This document shows, piece after piece, positions 1 through 8,608 of a DNA stretch of 64,000 bases. This DNA is from Cellulosimicrobium arenosum (lineage in GTDB: Bacteria; Actinomycetota; Actinomycetes; Actinomycetales; Cellulomonadaceae). The stretch lies in assembly GCF_014837295.1 (NCBI RefSeq), contig NZ_JACYHB010000007.1:124001-188000 (forward strand). The letters run 5' to 3'. Under the pieces are notes generated by a model, which was not told the DNA's origin, made no database searches, and was given only the letters and a program-made list of their open reading frames with translations. Position numbers and translations under genes: made by a program. The stretch's first letter is position 1. Each line of letters starts with the position of its first letter.

Positions 1-44
1 GGGAGCGGTCTCACGGAATGGTCAGAGGGGCCGGGTCGGGAAGG

Positions 45-1478
45 TCATGCGCTCGCCCGCGCCAGCTCGACGGCCTCGCCGAGGTGCCGCGCCGGAAGGA
101 TCGTCATGCCCTCCACCGGGCGCGGGAACGAGCCCCGCGGGACGACGGCGCGCGTGAAGCCCAGCCGACCGGCCTCCGCGAGGCGGCGGTCGAGCCCCGT
201 GACCGGCCTGATGTCACCCGCGAGACCGACCTCGCCGAACGCCACCGTGCCCGCCGGCAGGGCCTCGTCCTCGCGCGCGGACAGCACGGCGAGCGCGATC
301 GAGAGGTCCGCGGCGGGCTCGGTCACCTTCGCCCCGCCGACGGTCGAGACGTAGACGTCCTGGTCGACGAGCCGCATCCCCGCGTGCCGGTGCATGACGG
401 CGAGGATCATCGCGAGCCGGTTGGCGTCGACCCCGCTCGTGGTCCGCCGGGGGTTGGACAGCGAGCTGGGCACGACGAGGGACTGGATCTCGAGCGCGAG
501 CGGCCGTCGCCCCTCGAGCGTCACGGAGATGCACGTCCCGGGTACGCCGGCGCCGGTGTGGGAGAGGAACAGCCCGCTCGGGTCGGCGAGGCCGATGATG
601 CCGTTCTCGGAGAGGTCGAAGCAGCCCACCTCGTCCGTGGGGCCGTACCTGTTCTTGACCGCACGCACGAGCCGCAGTCGTGAGTGCCGGTCGCCCTCGA
701 ACTGGCACACCACGTCCACCAGGTGCTCGAGCGTCCGGGGACCGGCGACGGAACCGTCCTTGGTGACGTGACCGACGAGCACCACGGGCAGGTCGCGCGC
801 CTTCGCCGCGGAGATGAGGGCGGCAGCCACCTCGCGCACCTGGCTGACGCCGCCGGGAGCCCCCTCGACCTGCGCGGACGCGATCGTCTGGACGGAGTCC
901 ACGATGAGCAGGTCCGGTGCGATCTGGTCGACGTGGCCGAGGACGGTCGCGAGGTCGGTCTCCGCGGCGAGCAGCAGGTCGGGGGCGAGCGCGCCGACCC
1001 GCTCGGCCCGCAGGCGCACCTGGCCGGCCGACTCCTCGCCGGTCACGTACAGGACGCGTCGGGGTCCCGGTGCGGACGGCCCCGCCGCACCCCCGCCCGG
1101 CAGGTCCGAGGCTCCTGCCGCGACGTTGCTCGCGACGGACAGGAGCAGCGTGGACTTCCCCACGCCCGGCTCGCCCGCGAGCAGGACGACCGCGCCCGGC
1201 ACGATCCCGCCGCCGAGGACCCGGTCGAACTCGGCGACGCCGGTGGGGGTCGCACGCGCGGACTCGACGTCGATCTCGCCGATCGGTCGCGCGGGCGACC
1301 GCGTCGGGGCGACGGGAGCGGTCCGCGGGCCGGTCGCCGGCGCGTCCTCGGTGACCGTCCCCCACTCCTGGCACTCCCCGCACCGACCGACCCACTTCGA
1401 GGTGGTCCACCCGCACTCGGCGCAGCGGTAGCCCGGTCGAGAGCGACGGGGTGCGGTCCGGGACGTGGTGGTCGACAC
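45..1478 (-). CDS. radA: DNA repair protein RadA (RecA-like ATPase, Lon-like C-terminal domain)
   Basis: RadA processes recombination intermediates and promotes branch migration in DNA repair. The 477-residue product begins with a C4 zinc finger (CAEC...CGEC, about residues 17-34), followed by a RecA-type ATPase core with Walker A GEPGVGKST and the RadA-specific motif KNRYG (in VKNRYGPTDEVGCF). The C-terminal third is the Lon-protease-like domain (DVYVSTVGGAKVTEPAADL...). Length fits the family (about 450-480). I chose the GTG at 1478 (VSTTTSRT), because the zinc finger follows closely; an ATG-started extension to 1571 adds 31 residues with no family character. It is transcribed away from the unknown membrane-protein gene at 1628. 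Identification is very secure; only the start is uncertain. Confidence 0.96.
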   Translation of the reverse strand: MSTTTSRTAPRRSRPGYRCAECGWTTSKWVGRCGECQEWGTVTEDAPATGPRTAPVAPTRSPARPIGEIDVESARATPTGVAEFDRVLGGGIVPGAVVLLAGEPGVGKSTLLLSVASNVAAGASDLPGGGAAGPSAPGPRRVLYVTGEESAGQVRLRAERVGALAPDLLLAAETDLATVLGHVDQIAPDLLIVDSVQTIASAQVEGAPGGVSQVREVAAALISAAKARDLPVVLVGHVTKDGSVAGPRTLEHLVDVVCQFEGDRHSRLRLVRAVKNRYGPTDEVGCFDLSENGIIGLADPSGLFLSHTGAGVPGTCISVTLEGRRPLALEIQSLVVPSSLSNPRRTTSGVDANRLAMILAVMHRHAGMRLVDQDVYVSTVGGAKVTEPAADLSIALAVLSAREDEALPAGTVAFGEVGLAGDIRPVTGLDRRLAEAGRLGFTRAVVPRGSFPRPVEGMTILPARHLGEAVELARASA

Positions 1479-1627
1479 GTCGGGGACGCTACCGGTCGGG
1501 TCCGACACCGCTCTTCGGGCACGCCCGCCGTGCTGCAGGGTGCGCGGTTCCCCGCCGCCTACGCTGTGCACACCAGGCGCGGCCTCGGGGCGTACGTGCC
1601 GTGCACGCAGGACAGGAGGCGGAGCAG

Positions 1628-2329
1628 ATGAGCGGACCGGTGGGTGGTGCCCCGGGCGGGACGGCGACGCCGCCGCGCCCCCGGCGTCACGACGACGCGA
1701 TCGGTGCGAGCGAGAACCGGCACGGCCGCCCTGCCTCGCCCGCCGTCTACCGCCGGCGCCGGCTGCTCGCGCTGGTCCTCCTGCTGGCGGTCGTCGCCGC
1801 CGTCGTGCTGTTCCTCGCGCTCGTGTGGCCGGGGTTCGCGACCGCGGAGGCCGACCAGGCGCCCGAGCCCACCGTGACCGTCACCGCCGAGGCGCCGACG
1901 CCGACGATCGAACCGGTGCCGCGCACGGCGCAGACCCCGTTCGCCGAGGCCCTCCCGTCGACCGTCCTCGGGTTCGCCCTGACCGAGGAGGCGGAGCAGG
2001 AGGAGTGGACGACGGCGGGCGCGATCGAGGCCTACGCGTTGCGGTACGCGGACGGCCCCGGCGACGACGCGGTCGTCGTCACCGTGACCGCGGGGCAGTA
2101 CGCGTCCGAGGCCGAGGCCCAGGTGGCGGCGCAGGCGCTCGTCGAGGCCGCCGGCACCGGTGGGGACCAGGGCGAGGTCACGGTCGAGGGCGAGGTCGCG
2201 GGCACCTGGGTGCTGAGCCCGGGCGACGACGGGACGTCCACGGTCACGTGGTCCAACGGGACCGCGGTGCTGCAGGCGACGGGACCGGACGACGTCGTCG
2301 AGGACGTCTACTCCGCATACCCCCTGTGA
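1628..2329 (+). CDS. Single-pass membrane protein of unknown function
   Basis: I do not recognise a family. The 233-residue product has a basic, Pro/Arg-rich cytoplasmic N-terminus (about residues 1-42), one strongly hydrophobic segment (LLALVLLLAVVAAVVLFLAL, about 44-66), then a Thr/Pro/Glu linker (PEPTVTVTAEAPTPTIEP) and an acidic extracytoplasmic domain of about 140 residues. The topology suggests an N-in anchor with an exported domain. The start at ATG 1628 is supported by CAGGAGG about 7 bases upstream; the open frame extends further 5' only because of GC-rich codon structure. It lies between radA (divergent) and proC (same strand, 74-bp gap) and may be co-transcribed with proC. No catalytic motif is visible. 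Confidence 0.75.
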   Translation: MSGPVGGAPGGTATPPRPRRHDDAIGASENRHGRPASPAVYRRRRLLALVLLLAVVAAVVLFLALVWPGFATAEADQAPEPTVTVTAEAPTPTIEPVPRTAQTPFAEALPSTVLGFALTEEAEQEEWTTAGAIEAYALRYADGPGDDAVVVTVTAGQYASEAEAQVAAQALVEAAGTGGDQGEVTVEGEVAGTWVLSPGDDGTSTVTWSNGTAVLQATGPDDVVEDVYSAYPL

Positions 2330-2403
2330 CCGCGGACGCCCCGTAGGACACAATGCGGGGGACCGGGCAGCATCCATCTTGACCGCGAGGACCCAGAGGA
2401 CCC

Positions 2404-3294
2404 ATGACCGACACACCTGCTCGGCAGCTCCTGCCCCGCCTCGCCGTCCTCGGCACGGGCGTGATGGGCGAGACCGTCCTCACCGCTGCCCTGGGCGCGG
2501 GCTGGGCCCCGGACGACGTGGTCGCGACGGTCCGTCGCCCGGAGCGCGGGCGCGAGCTCGCCGAGCGCCACGGTGTGGACGTGAGCCAGGACAACGTGGC
2601 CGCGGTGACCGGGGCGGGCGTCGTCGTCGTCGCGGTCAAGCCCAAGGACGTGGGGGCGCTCCTCGACGAGATCCACGACGCGCTCGCCGCGGGGACGGTG
2701 GTCGTCAGCGTCGTGGTGGGGCTCGCGACGACGTTCTTCGAGCGGCGGCTGCCCGCGGGCTCGTCCGTCGTGCGCGTCATGCCGAACACCCCGTCCGTGG
2801 TGGGGGCGGGCGTGAGCGCGGTGAGCGGGGGGAGCGGCACCCACGAGCGGGACCTCGCGCTCGTGGAGGCCATGCTGGCGCCCGCCGGGCTGGTGGTCCG
2901 GGTCGCCGAGAAGGACCAGGACGCGGTCGCCGCGCTGTCCGGCTCCGGTCCCGCCTACACGTTCTACGTGATCGACGCGCTCGCGGAGGCGGGGGTGCTG
3001 CTGGGACTCACGCGGGCCACTGCGCTCGAGCTCGCGACGGCGACGGTCCAGGGCGCGGCGACGATGCTGCGCGAGACGGGCGAGCACCCCGCCGTCCTGC
3101 GCGAACGCGTGTCGTCACCGGGCGGGACCACGGTCGCGGCCCTGCGCCGGCTGGACGCCGGCGGGGTGCGCGCGGCGTTCCTCGATGCGCTCGAGGCGGC
3201 GCGCGACCGCTCCGTCGAGCTCGCGGCGACGCTCGACGTCCCGCCGGGGCGGGCCGGTTCCGAGGGCACGGGGCACGAGGGGACGGGCCGGTGA
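2404..3294 (+). CDS. proC: Pyrroline-5-carboxylate reductase
   Basis: Catalyses the last step of proline synthesis, NAD(P)H-dependent reduction of 1-pyrroline-5-carboxylate. The 296-residue product has an N-terminal Rossmann fold (LAVLGTGVMGETVL, residues 13-26), the mid-domain VMPNTPSVVGAG motif, and the C-terminal ProC signature region (GSGPAYTFYVIDALAEAG, then SSPGGTT). Length is typical with a short Gly/Glu-rich tail. AGGACC precedes the ATG. Its TGA overlaps the GTG of the LacI-type regulator (GTGA, 3291-3294), so translation of the two is probably coupled, an unusual partner for an arabinose regulator. Assignment is secure. Confidence 0.96.
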   Translation: MTDTPARQLLPRLAVLGTGVMGETVLTAALGAGWAPDDVVATVRRPERGRELAERHGVDVSQDNVAAVTGAGVVVVAVKPKDVGALLDEIHDALAAGTVVVSVVVGLATTFFERRLPAGSSVVRVMPNTPSVVGAGVSAVSGGSGTHERDLALVEAMLAPAGLVVRVAEKDQDAVAALSGSGPAYTFYVIDALAEAGVLLGLTRATALELATATVQGAATMLRETGEHPAVLRERVSSPGGTTVAALRRLDAGGVRAAFLDALEAARDRSVELAATLDVPPGRAGSEGTGHEGTGR

Positions 3295-4370
3295 GCGCCG
3301 CACCCACCGGGTCCTCCCCGCGCACCAGGCCGCCGGCCATGGCCGACGTCGCGCGCCTCGCCGGCGTCTCGCACCAGACGGTCTCCCGCGTGCTCAACGA
3401 GCACCCGAGCGTGCGCGACGAGACGCGTGCGCGGGTGCTCGACGCGATCGCGACCCTCGGCTACCGGCGCAACAGCGCGGCGCGCGCGCTGGTGACCATG
3501 CGGTCGGGGACGATCGGGGTGGTCACGACGGGCTCGGCGCTGTACGGGCCGACGTCGACCCTCATCGCGGTCGAGGAGGCCGCGCGCGAGCAGGGGTACT
3601 TCGTGAGCGTCGCGACGATCCGCCGGTACGACGGCGACACCATGCACCGCGTGCTCGAGCACTTCATGGACCAGGGCGTCGAGGGGATCGTCGTCATCGC
3701 GCCGCACTCGGACGTCGCCGCGGCGGTGGACTCGTTCCGCGCACCGGTGCCGGTGATCCTGATCGCCGCGCGCGACCACCCGGGCGAGGGCTCCGAGCAG
3801 CCGCAGGTGCCGGGTGCCGGCAGGGTGCTGCCGGTCGCGGTCGACCAGCGCCTCGGGGCGAGGCTGGCCACGGAGCACCTGCTGGGCCTGGGGCACGCGA
3901 CCGTCGAGCACCTGTGCGGCCCGATCGACTGGTTCGACGCGCGTGAGCGCGAGACCGGCTGGCGCGGCGCCCTGGAGCAGCGGGGTGCGCGGGTCCCGGA
4001 CCCGATCCGGGGCGACTGGTCCTCCGACCGCGGGTATGCCGTGGGGCTGGACCTGGCGACCGCCGTGCGCTCGGGCGCAGGACCCACCGCGATCTTCGCG
4101 GGGAACGACCAGCTCGCCCTGGGCCTGCTGCGGGCGTTCTGGGAGTCCGGGGTCCGGGTGCCCGACGACGTGTCGGTCGTCGGGTTCGACGACGTCGCCG
4201 GCTCGGGGCACTTCATCCCGCCGCTGACCACGGTGCGCCAGCCGTTCGGGACGCTGGGACGGCGCTGCATGGCGATGATGGTCGACGCGTTCCAGGGGCA
4301 CGCGGTACGGCCGGTGTCGATCGCGCCGGAGCTCGTCGTCCGGGAGAGCACGACCAGTCCGCGCGGCTGA
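3291..4370 (+). CDS. LacI-family transcriptional regulator, probable arabinose-regulon repressor
   Basis: A 359-residue LacI/GalR protein. The DNA-binding helix-turn-helix and hinge are at residues about 14-70 (MADVARLAGVSHQTVSRVLN), followed by a periplasmic-binding-like effector domain ending in the usual VSVVGFDDVAGS and PPLTTVRQPF motifs. The GTG start at 3291 overlaps the proC stop by 4 nt; the reading frame is open further upstream but the domain begins here. It sits directly before the araB-like/araD/araA operon, and four promoter regions of this locus carry a matching 14-bp palindrome with a central CG, the usual LacI-family operator form. I infer that it controls arabinan use, with arabinose or a derivative as the effector. 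The effector is not visible from sequence. Confidence 0.9.
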   Translation: MSAAPTGSSPRTRPPAMADVARLAGVSHQTVSRVLNEHPSVRDETRARVLDAIATLGYRRNSAARALVTMRSGTIGVVTTGSALYGPTSTLIAVEEAAREQGYFVSVATIRRYDGDTMHRVLEHFMDQGVEGIVVIAPHSDVAAAVDSFRAPVPVILIAARDHPGEGSEQPQVPGAGRVLPVAVDQRLGARLATEHLLGLGHATVEHLCGPIDWFDARERETGWRGALEQRGARVPDPIRGDWSSDRGYAVGLDLATAVRSGAGPTAIFAGNDQLALGLLRAFWESGVRVPDDVSVVGFDDVAGSGHFIPPLTTVRQPFGTLGRRCMAMMVDAFQGHAVRPVSIAPELVVRESTTSPRG

Positions 4371-4404
4371 GCGGCGGTCCGCGGGACGACCGCGGCGAGC
4401 GGTG

Positions 4405-4434
4405 TTGGCCCCGACCGTGTGTGAGCGCTAACAT
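4405..4434 (+). promoter_or_regulatory. Promoter of the araB-D-A operon with overlapping LacI-type operator
   Basis: The operator TGTGAGCGCTAACA lies at 4420-4433 (arms TGTGAGC and GCTAACA, one mismatch from a perfect palindrome). A plausible -35 TTGGCC (4405-4410) and -10 TAACAT (4429-4434) are 18 bp apart, so the operator would cover the -10. The same 14 bases recur exactly at 10473-10486 and as the reverse complement at 15759-15772. The operator is well supported by recurrence; the promoter boxes are an inference. Confidence 0.72.
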
Positions 4435-4486
4435 TCAAGCGGACAGTCCACGACCGAGCGCGACGTCGCGACGAGGAGATTCAGCA

Positions 4487-6097
4487 ATGGTGCAGCAGGA
4501 AGCCGACGGGCTACGGGCCGCGGTCGTCGCAGGGGAGACCTCGCTCGGCATCGAGCTCGGATCCACCCGGATCAAGGCGTGCCTGGTGGGACCGGACGGC
4601 TCCCCGATCGCCGAGGGCAGCCACGAGTGGGAGAACGAGTACGCCGACGGCGTGTGGACGTACTCGCTCGACGCGGTGCACGCGGGCCTCGCCGAGAGCT
4701 ACGCGGGACTGGTGGCCGACGTCGAGCAGCGGTACGGCGTGCGACCGACCACCTACGGCGCGATCGGCGTGTCCGCGATGATGCACGGGTACCTCGCGTT
4801 CGACGCGGCCGACGGGCTGCTCGTGCCGTTCCGCACGTGGCGCAACACGAGCACCGGCCCGGCCGCGGCCGAGCTCTCCGAGCTCTTCGGCTACAACATC
4901 CCGCTGCGCTGGTCCGTCGCGCACTGGTACCAGGCGGTGCTCGACGACGAGGCGCACGTCCCGGAGGTCGCCTCGCTGACGACGCTCGCCGGGTACGTCC
5001 ACCGTCGCCTGACGGGCCGCTCGGTGCTCGGCGTGGGCGACGCGTCGGGCATGTTCCCCGTCGACCCGGCGACACGCGGCTACGACCGGCGCCTGCTCGA
5101 CGCGTTCGACGAGCGCGCCGCGACCCGGCGCGCCGTCCCGAAGCTCGAGGAGCTGCTCCCCGAGGTCCTCGTCGCGGGCCAGGACGCCGGTCGCCTCACG
5201 CCCGACGGCGCCGCGCTCCTCGACCCGACGGGCACGCTCCTGCCCGGTGTGCTGCTCTGCCCACCCGAGGGCGACGCCGGTACGGGGATGGTGGCGACGC
5301 ACTCGGTCGCCCCGCGCACCGGGAACGTGAGCGCGGGCACGAGCATCTTCGCGATGGTCGTCCTCGAGCAGCCGCTGGCGAGCGTGCACCACGAGCTCGA
5401 TCTCGTCACGACCCCGGCCGGCGACCTGGTCGCGATGGTGCACTGCAACAACGGTGCGAGCGAGCTGGGCGCATGGGCGGGCGTCCTCGGCGAGCTCGCG
5501 ACCGCGCTCGGCAGCGAGGCCGGGCGGGACGACGTCTTCGCTGCGCTGTTCCGCGCGGCGCTCGACGGCGATGCCGACGGCGGTGGGCTGCTGGCGTACA
5601 ACTACCTCGCGGGCGAGCCCATCACGGGCCTCGACGAGGGCCGGCCCCTGGTCGTCCGCACGCCCGGCAGCCGGTTCACCCTCGCCAACTTCGCGCGCAC
5701 GCAGATCTACGGCGTGTTCGGCACCCTCGCGCTCGGCATGCGCGTGCTCGCCGGAGAGAACGTCGGGCTCGACGCGATGTTCGCGCACGGCGGGCTCTTC
5801 CGCACCGAGGGTGTCGCGCAGCGCTTCCTCGCGGCGGCGATCGACGCGCCGGTCACGGTCGGGCGGACCGCGGGCGAGGGCGGAGCGTGGGGCATCGCGC
5901 TGCTCGGGTCGTTCTCCCGGGCCCGGGAGAGCCAGCCCGGTCTCGACCTCGCCACGTTCCTGGGCGAGCAGGTCTTCGCGACCGCCGAGCTCGACACGGT
6001 CGCCCCGGACGCCGAGGACGTCGCCGGCTTCGCGGCCTATCTGGAGCGGTACGACGCCGGCCTCGCGGTCGAGCGCGCCGCCGTGACGGCGCTGTAG
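4487..6097 (+). CDS. FGGY-family carbohydrate kinase, probable L-ribulokinase
   Basis: Predicted to phosphorylate L-ribulose to L-ribulose 5-phosphate in L-arabinose catabolism. The 536-residue protein has the FGGY N-terminal phosphate-binding strand (LGIELGSTRIKACLVGPDG, about 19-37) and the second actin-like domain (GNVSAGTSIFAMV; later GENVGLDAMFAHGG). It resembles xylulokinase-type FGGY kinases of COG1070 more than classical AraB, so it is probably a non-orthologous ribulokinase; function is inferred from its place before araD and araA. I chose ATG 4487 (MVQQEADG), with AGGAGA about 7 nt upstream; the longer frame from GTG 4421 would begin inside the operator. First gene of an operator-controlled operon. 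Confidence 0.85.
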   Translation: MVQQEADGLRAAVVAGETSLGIELGSTRIKACLVGPDGSPIAEGSHEWENEYADGVWTYSLDAVHAGLAESYAGLVADVEQRYGVRPTTYGAIGVSAMMHGYLAFDAADGLLVPFRTWRNTSTGPAAAELSELFGYNIPLRWSVAHWYQAVLDDEAHVPEVASLTTLAGYVHRRLTGRSVLGVGDASGMFPVDPATRGYDRRLLDAFDERAATRRAVPKLEELLPEVLVAGQDAGRLTPDGAALLDPTGTLLPGVLLCPPEGDAGTGMVATHSVAPRTGNVSAGTSIFAMVVLEQPLASVHHELDLVTTPAGDLVAMVHCNNGASELGAWAGVLGELATALGSEAGRDDVFAALFRAALDGDADGGGLLAYNYLAGEPITGLDEGRPLVVRTPGSRFTLANFARTQIYGVFGTLALGMRVLAGENVGLDAMFAHGGLFRTEGVAQRFLAAAIDAPVTVGRTAGEGGAWGIALLGSFSRARESQPGLDLATFLGEQVFATAELDTVAPDAEDVAGFAAYLERYDAGLAVERAAVTAL

Positions 6098-6145
6098 ACC
6101 CGCCGGACCCGTACCCGGACACGTGAGACCTGAGGAGAAGGACCG

Positions 6146-6919
6146 ATGAGCACCATCACCCCGAGCGGGACCGCGCCGAGCGACGGGACCGGGTCCGCGG
6201 CGTCGGGCGTCCCCGAGGCGCTGCGCGCCGCGGTCGACGCCGCCAAGGAGCGCGTCGCCGCGCTGCACGCCGAGCTGCCGCGCTGGGAGCTGGTCGTGTG
6301 GACCGCCGGCAACGTGTCCGAGCGGGTGCGCGTGCCGGTCGGCGACGGCGAGCCGGAGGGCTCGCGCGACCTGCTCGTCATCAAGCCGTCGGGCGTCTCG
6401 TACGACGACATCACACCGGACGCGATGGTCGTGTGCGACCTCGACGCGCACCTCGTCGAGGGTGAGCGGGCACCGTCGTCGGACACGGCCGCGCACGCGT
6501 ACGTGTACCGGCACATGCCCGAGGTGGGCGGCGTCGTGCACACGCACTCCACCTACGCGACGGCGTGGGCCGCGCGCGGGGAGCCGGTGCCGTGCGTCCT
6601 GACGATGATGGCCGACGAGTTCGGCGGCGACGTCCCCGTCGGGCCGTTCGCCCTCATCGGCGACGACTCGATCGGTCGCGGCATCGTCGAGACGCTGCGG
6701 GACTCGCGCAGCCCTGCGGTCCTCATGCGCAACCACGGCCCGTTCACGATCGGCAAGGACGCGCGCGCCGCGGTCAAGGCCGCGGTGATGTGCGAGGAGG
6801 TCGCGCGGACCGTGCACATCAGTCGCCAGCTCGGCGAGCCGACACGCATCCCGCAGGCCGACGTCGACTCGCTCTACGCGCGCTACCAGAACGTCTACGG
6901 CCAGCAGCCCGCTCGCTGA
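6146..6919 (+). CDS. araD: L-ribulose-5-phosphate 4-epimerase (class II aldolase/epimerase family)
   Basis: Converts L-ribulose 5-phosphate to D-xylulose 5-phosphate, which enters the pentose phosphate pathway. The 257-residue product has the class II aldolase fold with the zinc-ligand motif [14 protein letters not shown] (about 132-145), the phosphate-contacting KPSGVSYDD segment, and the later [11 protein letters not shown] motif with another zinc histidine. The ATG is preceded by GAGGAGAAGG. The first 25 residues are a low-complexity Ser/Gly/Thr extension absent from most relatives. It lies 48 bp after the kinase gene and 94 bp before araA, completing the isomerase-kinase-epimerase set. 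Confidence 0.93.
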   Translation: MSTITPSGTAPSDGTGSAASGVPEALRAAVDAAKERVAALHAELPRWELVVWTAGNVSERVRVPVGDGEPEGSRDLLVIKPSGVSYDDITPDAMVVCDLDAHLVEGERAPSSDTAAHAYVYRHMPEVGGVVHTHSTYATAWAARGEPVPCVLTMMADEFGGDVPVGPFALIGDDSIGRGIVETLRDSRSPAVLMRNHGPFTIGKDARAAVKAAVMCEEVARTVHISRQLGEPTRIPQADVDSLYARYQNVYGQQPAR

Positions 6920-7013
6920 GCCGTACCCGCACCACCCGCACAGCACCACACGACAGCACCACGGACGAGCCGCGCCGACGCGGTCCCGGCCACGACACGA
7001 GAGATGTGAACCC

Positions 7014-8522
7014 ATGAGCAAGCCCTACGCGGACCGCGAGATCTGGTTCCTCACCGGCAGCCAGGACCTCTACGGCACCGAGACCCTCCAGCAGGTCGCC
7101 GAGCAGTCCCAGGAGGTCGCGCGCGCCCTCGACGCGTCGTCCGACGTCCCCGCGAACGTCGTCTGGAAGCCCGTCCTCAAGGACTCCGCCTCGATCCGTC
7201 GCGCGATGCTCGACGCGAACGCGGACGACCGCGTGCTCGGCGTCGTGACGTGGATGCACACGTTCAGCCCCGCCAAGATGTGGATCACCGGCCTGGACCT
7301 GCTGCGCAAGCCGCTGCTGCACCTGCACACGCAGGCGAACGTCGAGCTCCCCTGGGACTCGATCGACATGGACTTCATGAACCTCAACCAGGCCGCGCAC
7401 GGCGACCGCGAGTACGCGTACATCGCGACGCGCCTCGGGGTCGCGCGCACGACGGTCGCGGGGCACGTGTCGAACCCGGCCGTGACCGCGCGCGTGGGCT
7501 CCTGGGTGCGCGGCGCCGCCGGCTGGGCCGCGACGCACGAGCTGCGGCTGGCACGGTTCGGCGACAACATGCGCAACGTCGCCGTGACGGAGGGCGACAA
7601 GACCGAGGCCGAGCTGCGGTTCGGGGTGAGCGTGAACACCTGGGGCGTCAACGACCTCGTCGCGGCGGTCGACGCCGTCTCGGACGCCGACGTCGACGCG
7701 CTCGTCGCGGAGTACGAGGCGGTCTACGACGTCGTGCCCGAGCTGCGCAAGGACGGCGACCGGCACGAGTCGCTGCGCTACGCCGCCCGCCAGGAGATCG
7801 CGCTCGAGACCTTCCTCGAGTCCGTGGGCGCCAAGGCCTTCACGACCAACTTCGAGGACCTCGGCGACCTGCGCCAGCTCCCCGGCATCGCGGTCCAGCG
7901 CCTCATGTCCAAGGGCTACGGGTTCGGGGCCGAGGGCGACTGGAAGACGGCCGTGCTCGTGCGCGCCGCGAAGGTCATGGGCGAGGGGCTGCCCGGCGGC
8001 GCGTCGCTCATGGAGGACTACACCTACGACCTCACGCCCGGCAGCGAGCGCATCCTCGGCGCGCACATGCTCGAGATCTGCCCGTCGCTGACCACGTCGA
8101 CGCCGCGCGTGGAGATCCACCCGCTCGGCATCGGCGGCAAGGAGGACCCGGTCCGCATGGTGTTCGACGCCGACCCGGGCGTCGGCGTCGTCGTGTCGCT
8201 CGCCGACATGCGCGACCGGTTCCGGCTCACGGCCAACGTGGTCGACGTCGTGGCGCCGTCGGCCCCGCTGCCGCACCTCCCGGTGGCCCGCGCCGTGTGG
8301 GAGCCGCGCCCCGACTTCGCGACGTCCGCCGAGTCGTGGCTGACCGCGGGCGGCGCGCACCACACCGTCATGTCGACCGCGGCGGGCATCGAGGCGTTCG
8401 AGGTCTTCGCCGACATCGCGGGCACCGAGCTGCTCGTCATCGACGAGGACACCACGCGCCGCGGGTTCCGCGACCAGGTGCGCTGGAACCAGGTCTACTA
8501 CCGGCTGGCCCAGGGCCTCTGA
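7014..8522 (+). CDS. araA: L-arabinose isomerase
   Basis: Interconverts L-arabinose and L-ribulose, using a divalent metal such as Mn2+. The 502-residue length is typical. The N-terminus [14 protein letters not shown] is the family hallmark, followed by [12 protein letters not shown], the conserved [11 protein letters not shown], and the active-site stretch [18 protein letters not shown] with the metal-binding glutamates and histidines further on ([29 protein letters not shown]). It is the third gene of the operon and is followed by a hairpin at 8549-8608 that separates it from the convergent GH51 gene. Identification is secure. Confidence 0.97.
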   Translation: MSKPYADREIWFLTGSQDLYGTETLQQVAEQSQEVARALDASSDVPANVVWKPVLKDSASIRRAMLDANADDRVLGVVTWMHTFSPAKMWITGLDLLRKPLLHLHTQANVELPWDSIDMDFMNLNQAAHGDREYAYIATRLGVARTTVAGHVSNPAVTARVGSWVRGAAGWAATHELRLARFGDNMRNVAVTEGDKTEAELRFGVSVNTWGVNDLVAAVDAVSDADVDALVAEYEAVYDVVPELRKDGDRHESLRYAARQEIALETFLESVGAKAFTTNFEDLGDLRQLPGIAVQRLMSKGYGFGAEGDWKTAVLVRAAKVMGEGLPGGASLMEDYTYDLTPGSERILGAHMLEICPSLTTSTPRVEIHPLGIGGKEDPVRMVFDADPGVGVVVSLADMRDRFRLTANVVDVVAPSAPLPHLPVARAVWEPRPDFATSAESWLTAGGAHHTVMSTAAGIEAFEVFADIAGTELLVIDEDTTRRGFRDQVRWNQVYYRLAQGL

Positions 8523-8548
8523 GACCCGCCCGCCCAGCATTCTCGCCG

Positions 8549-8608
8549 CCGAGACGGCAGCTGCCGCCCCCGATCCGTCCGGATCAGGGGCGGCAGCTCA
8601 CGTCTCGG
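8549..8608. terminator. Long near-perfect hairpin between convergent araA and GH51 genes
   Basis: A stem of about 28 bp with few mismatches; the inner part is ATCCG-TC-CGGAT. The arms carry the sequence CGAGACG...AGCTGCCGCCCC and its complement. It lies between two convergent genes and probably ends transcription from both. A closely related 59-nt hairpin is at 37757-37815, so this is a repeated element. Confidence 0.75.

Noticed and set aside
1-44. Possible gene end at the left edge
   Set aside because: Only 44 bases after the radA stop; no interpretable sequence.
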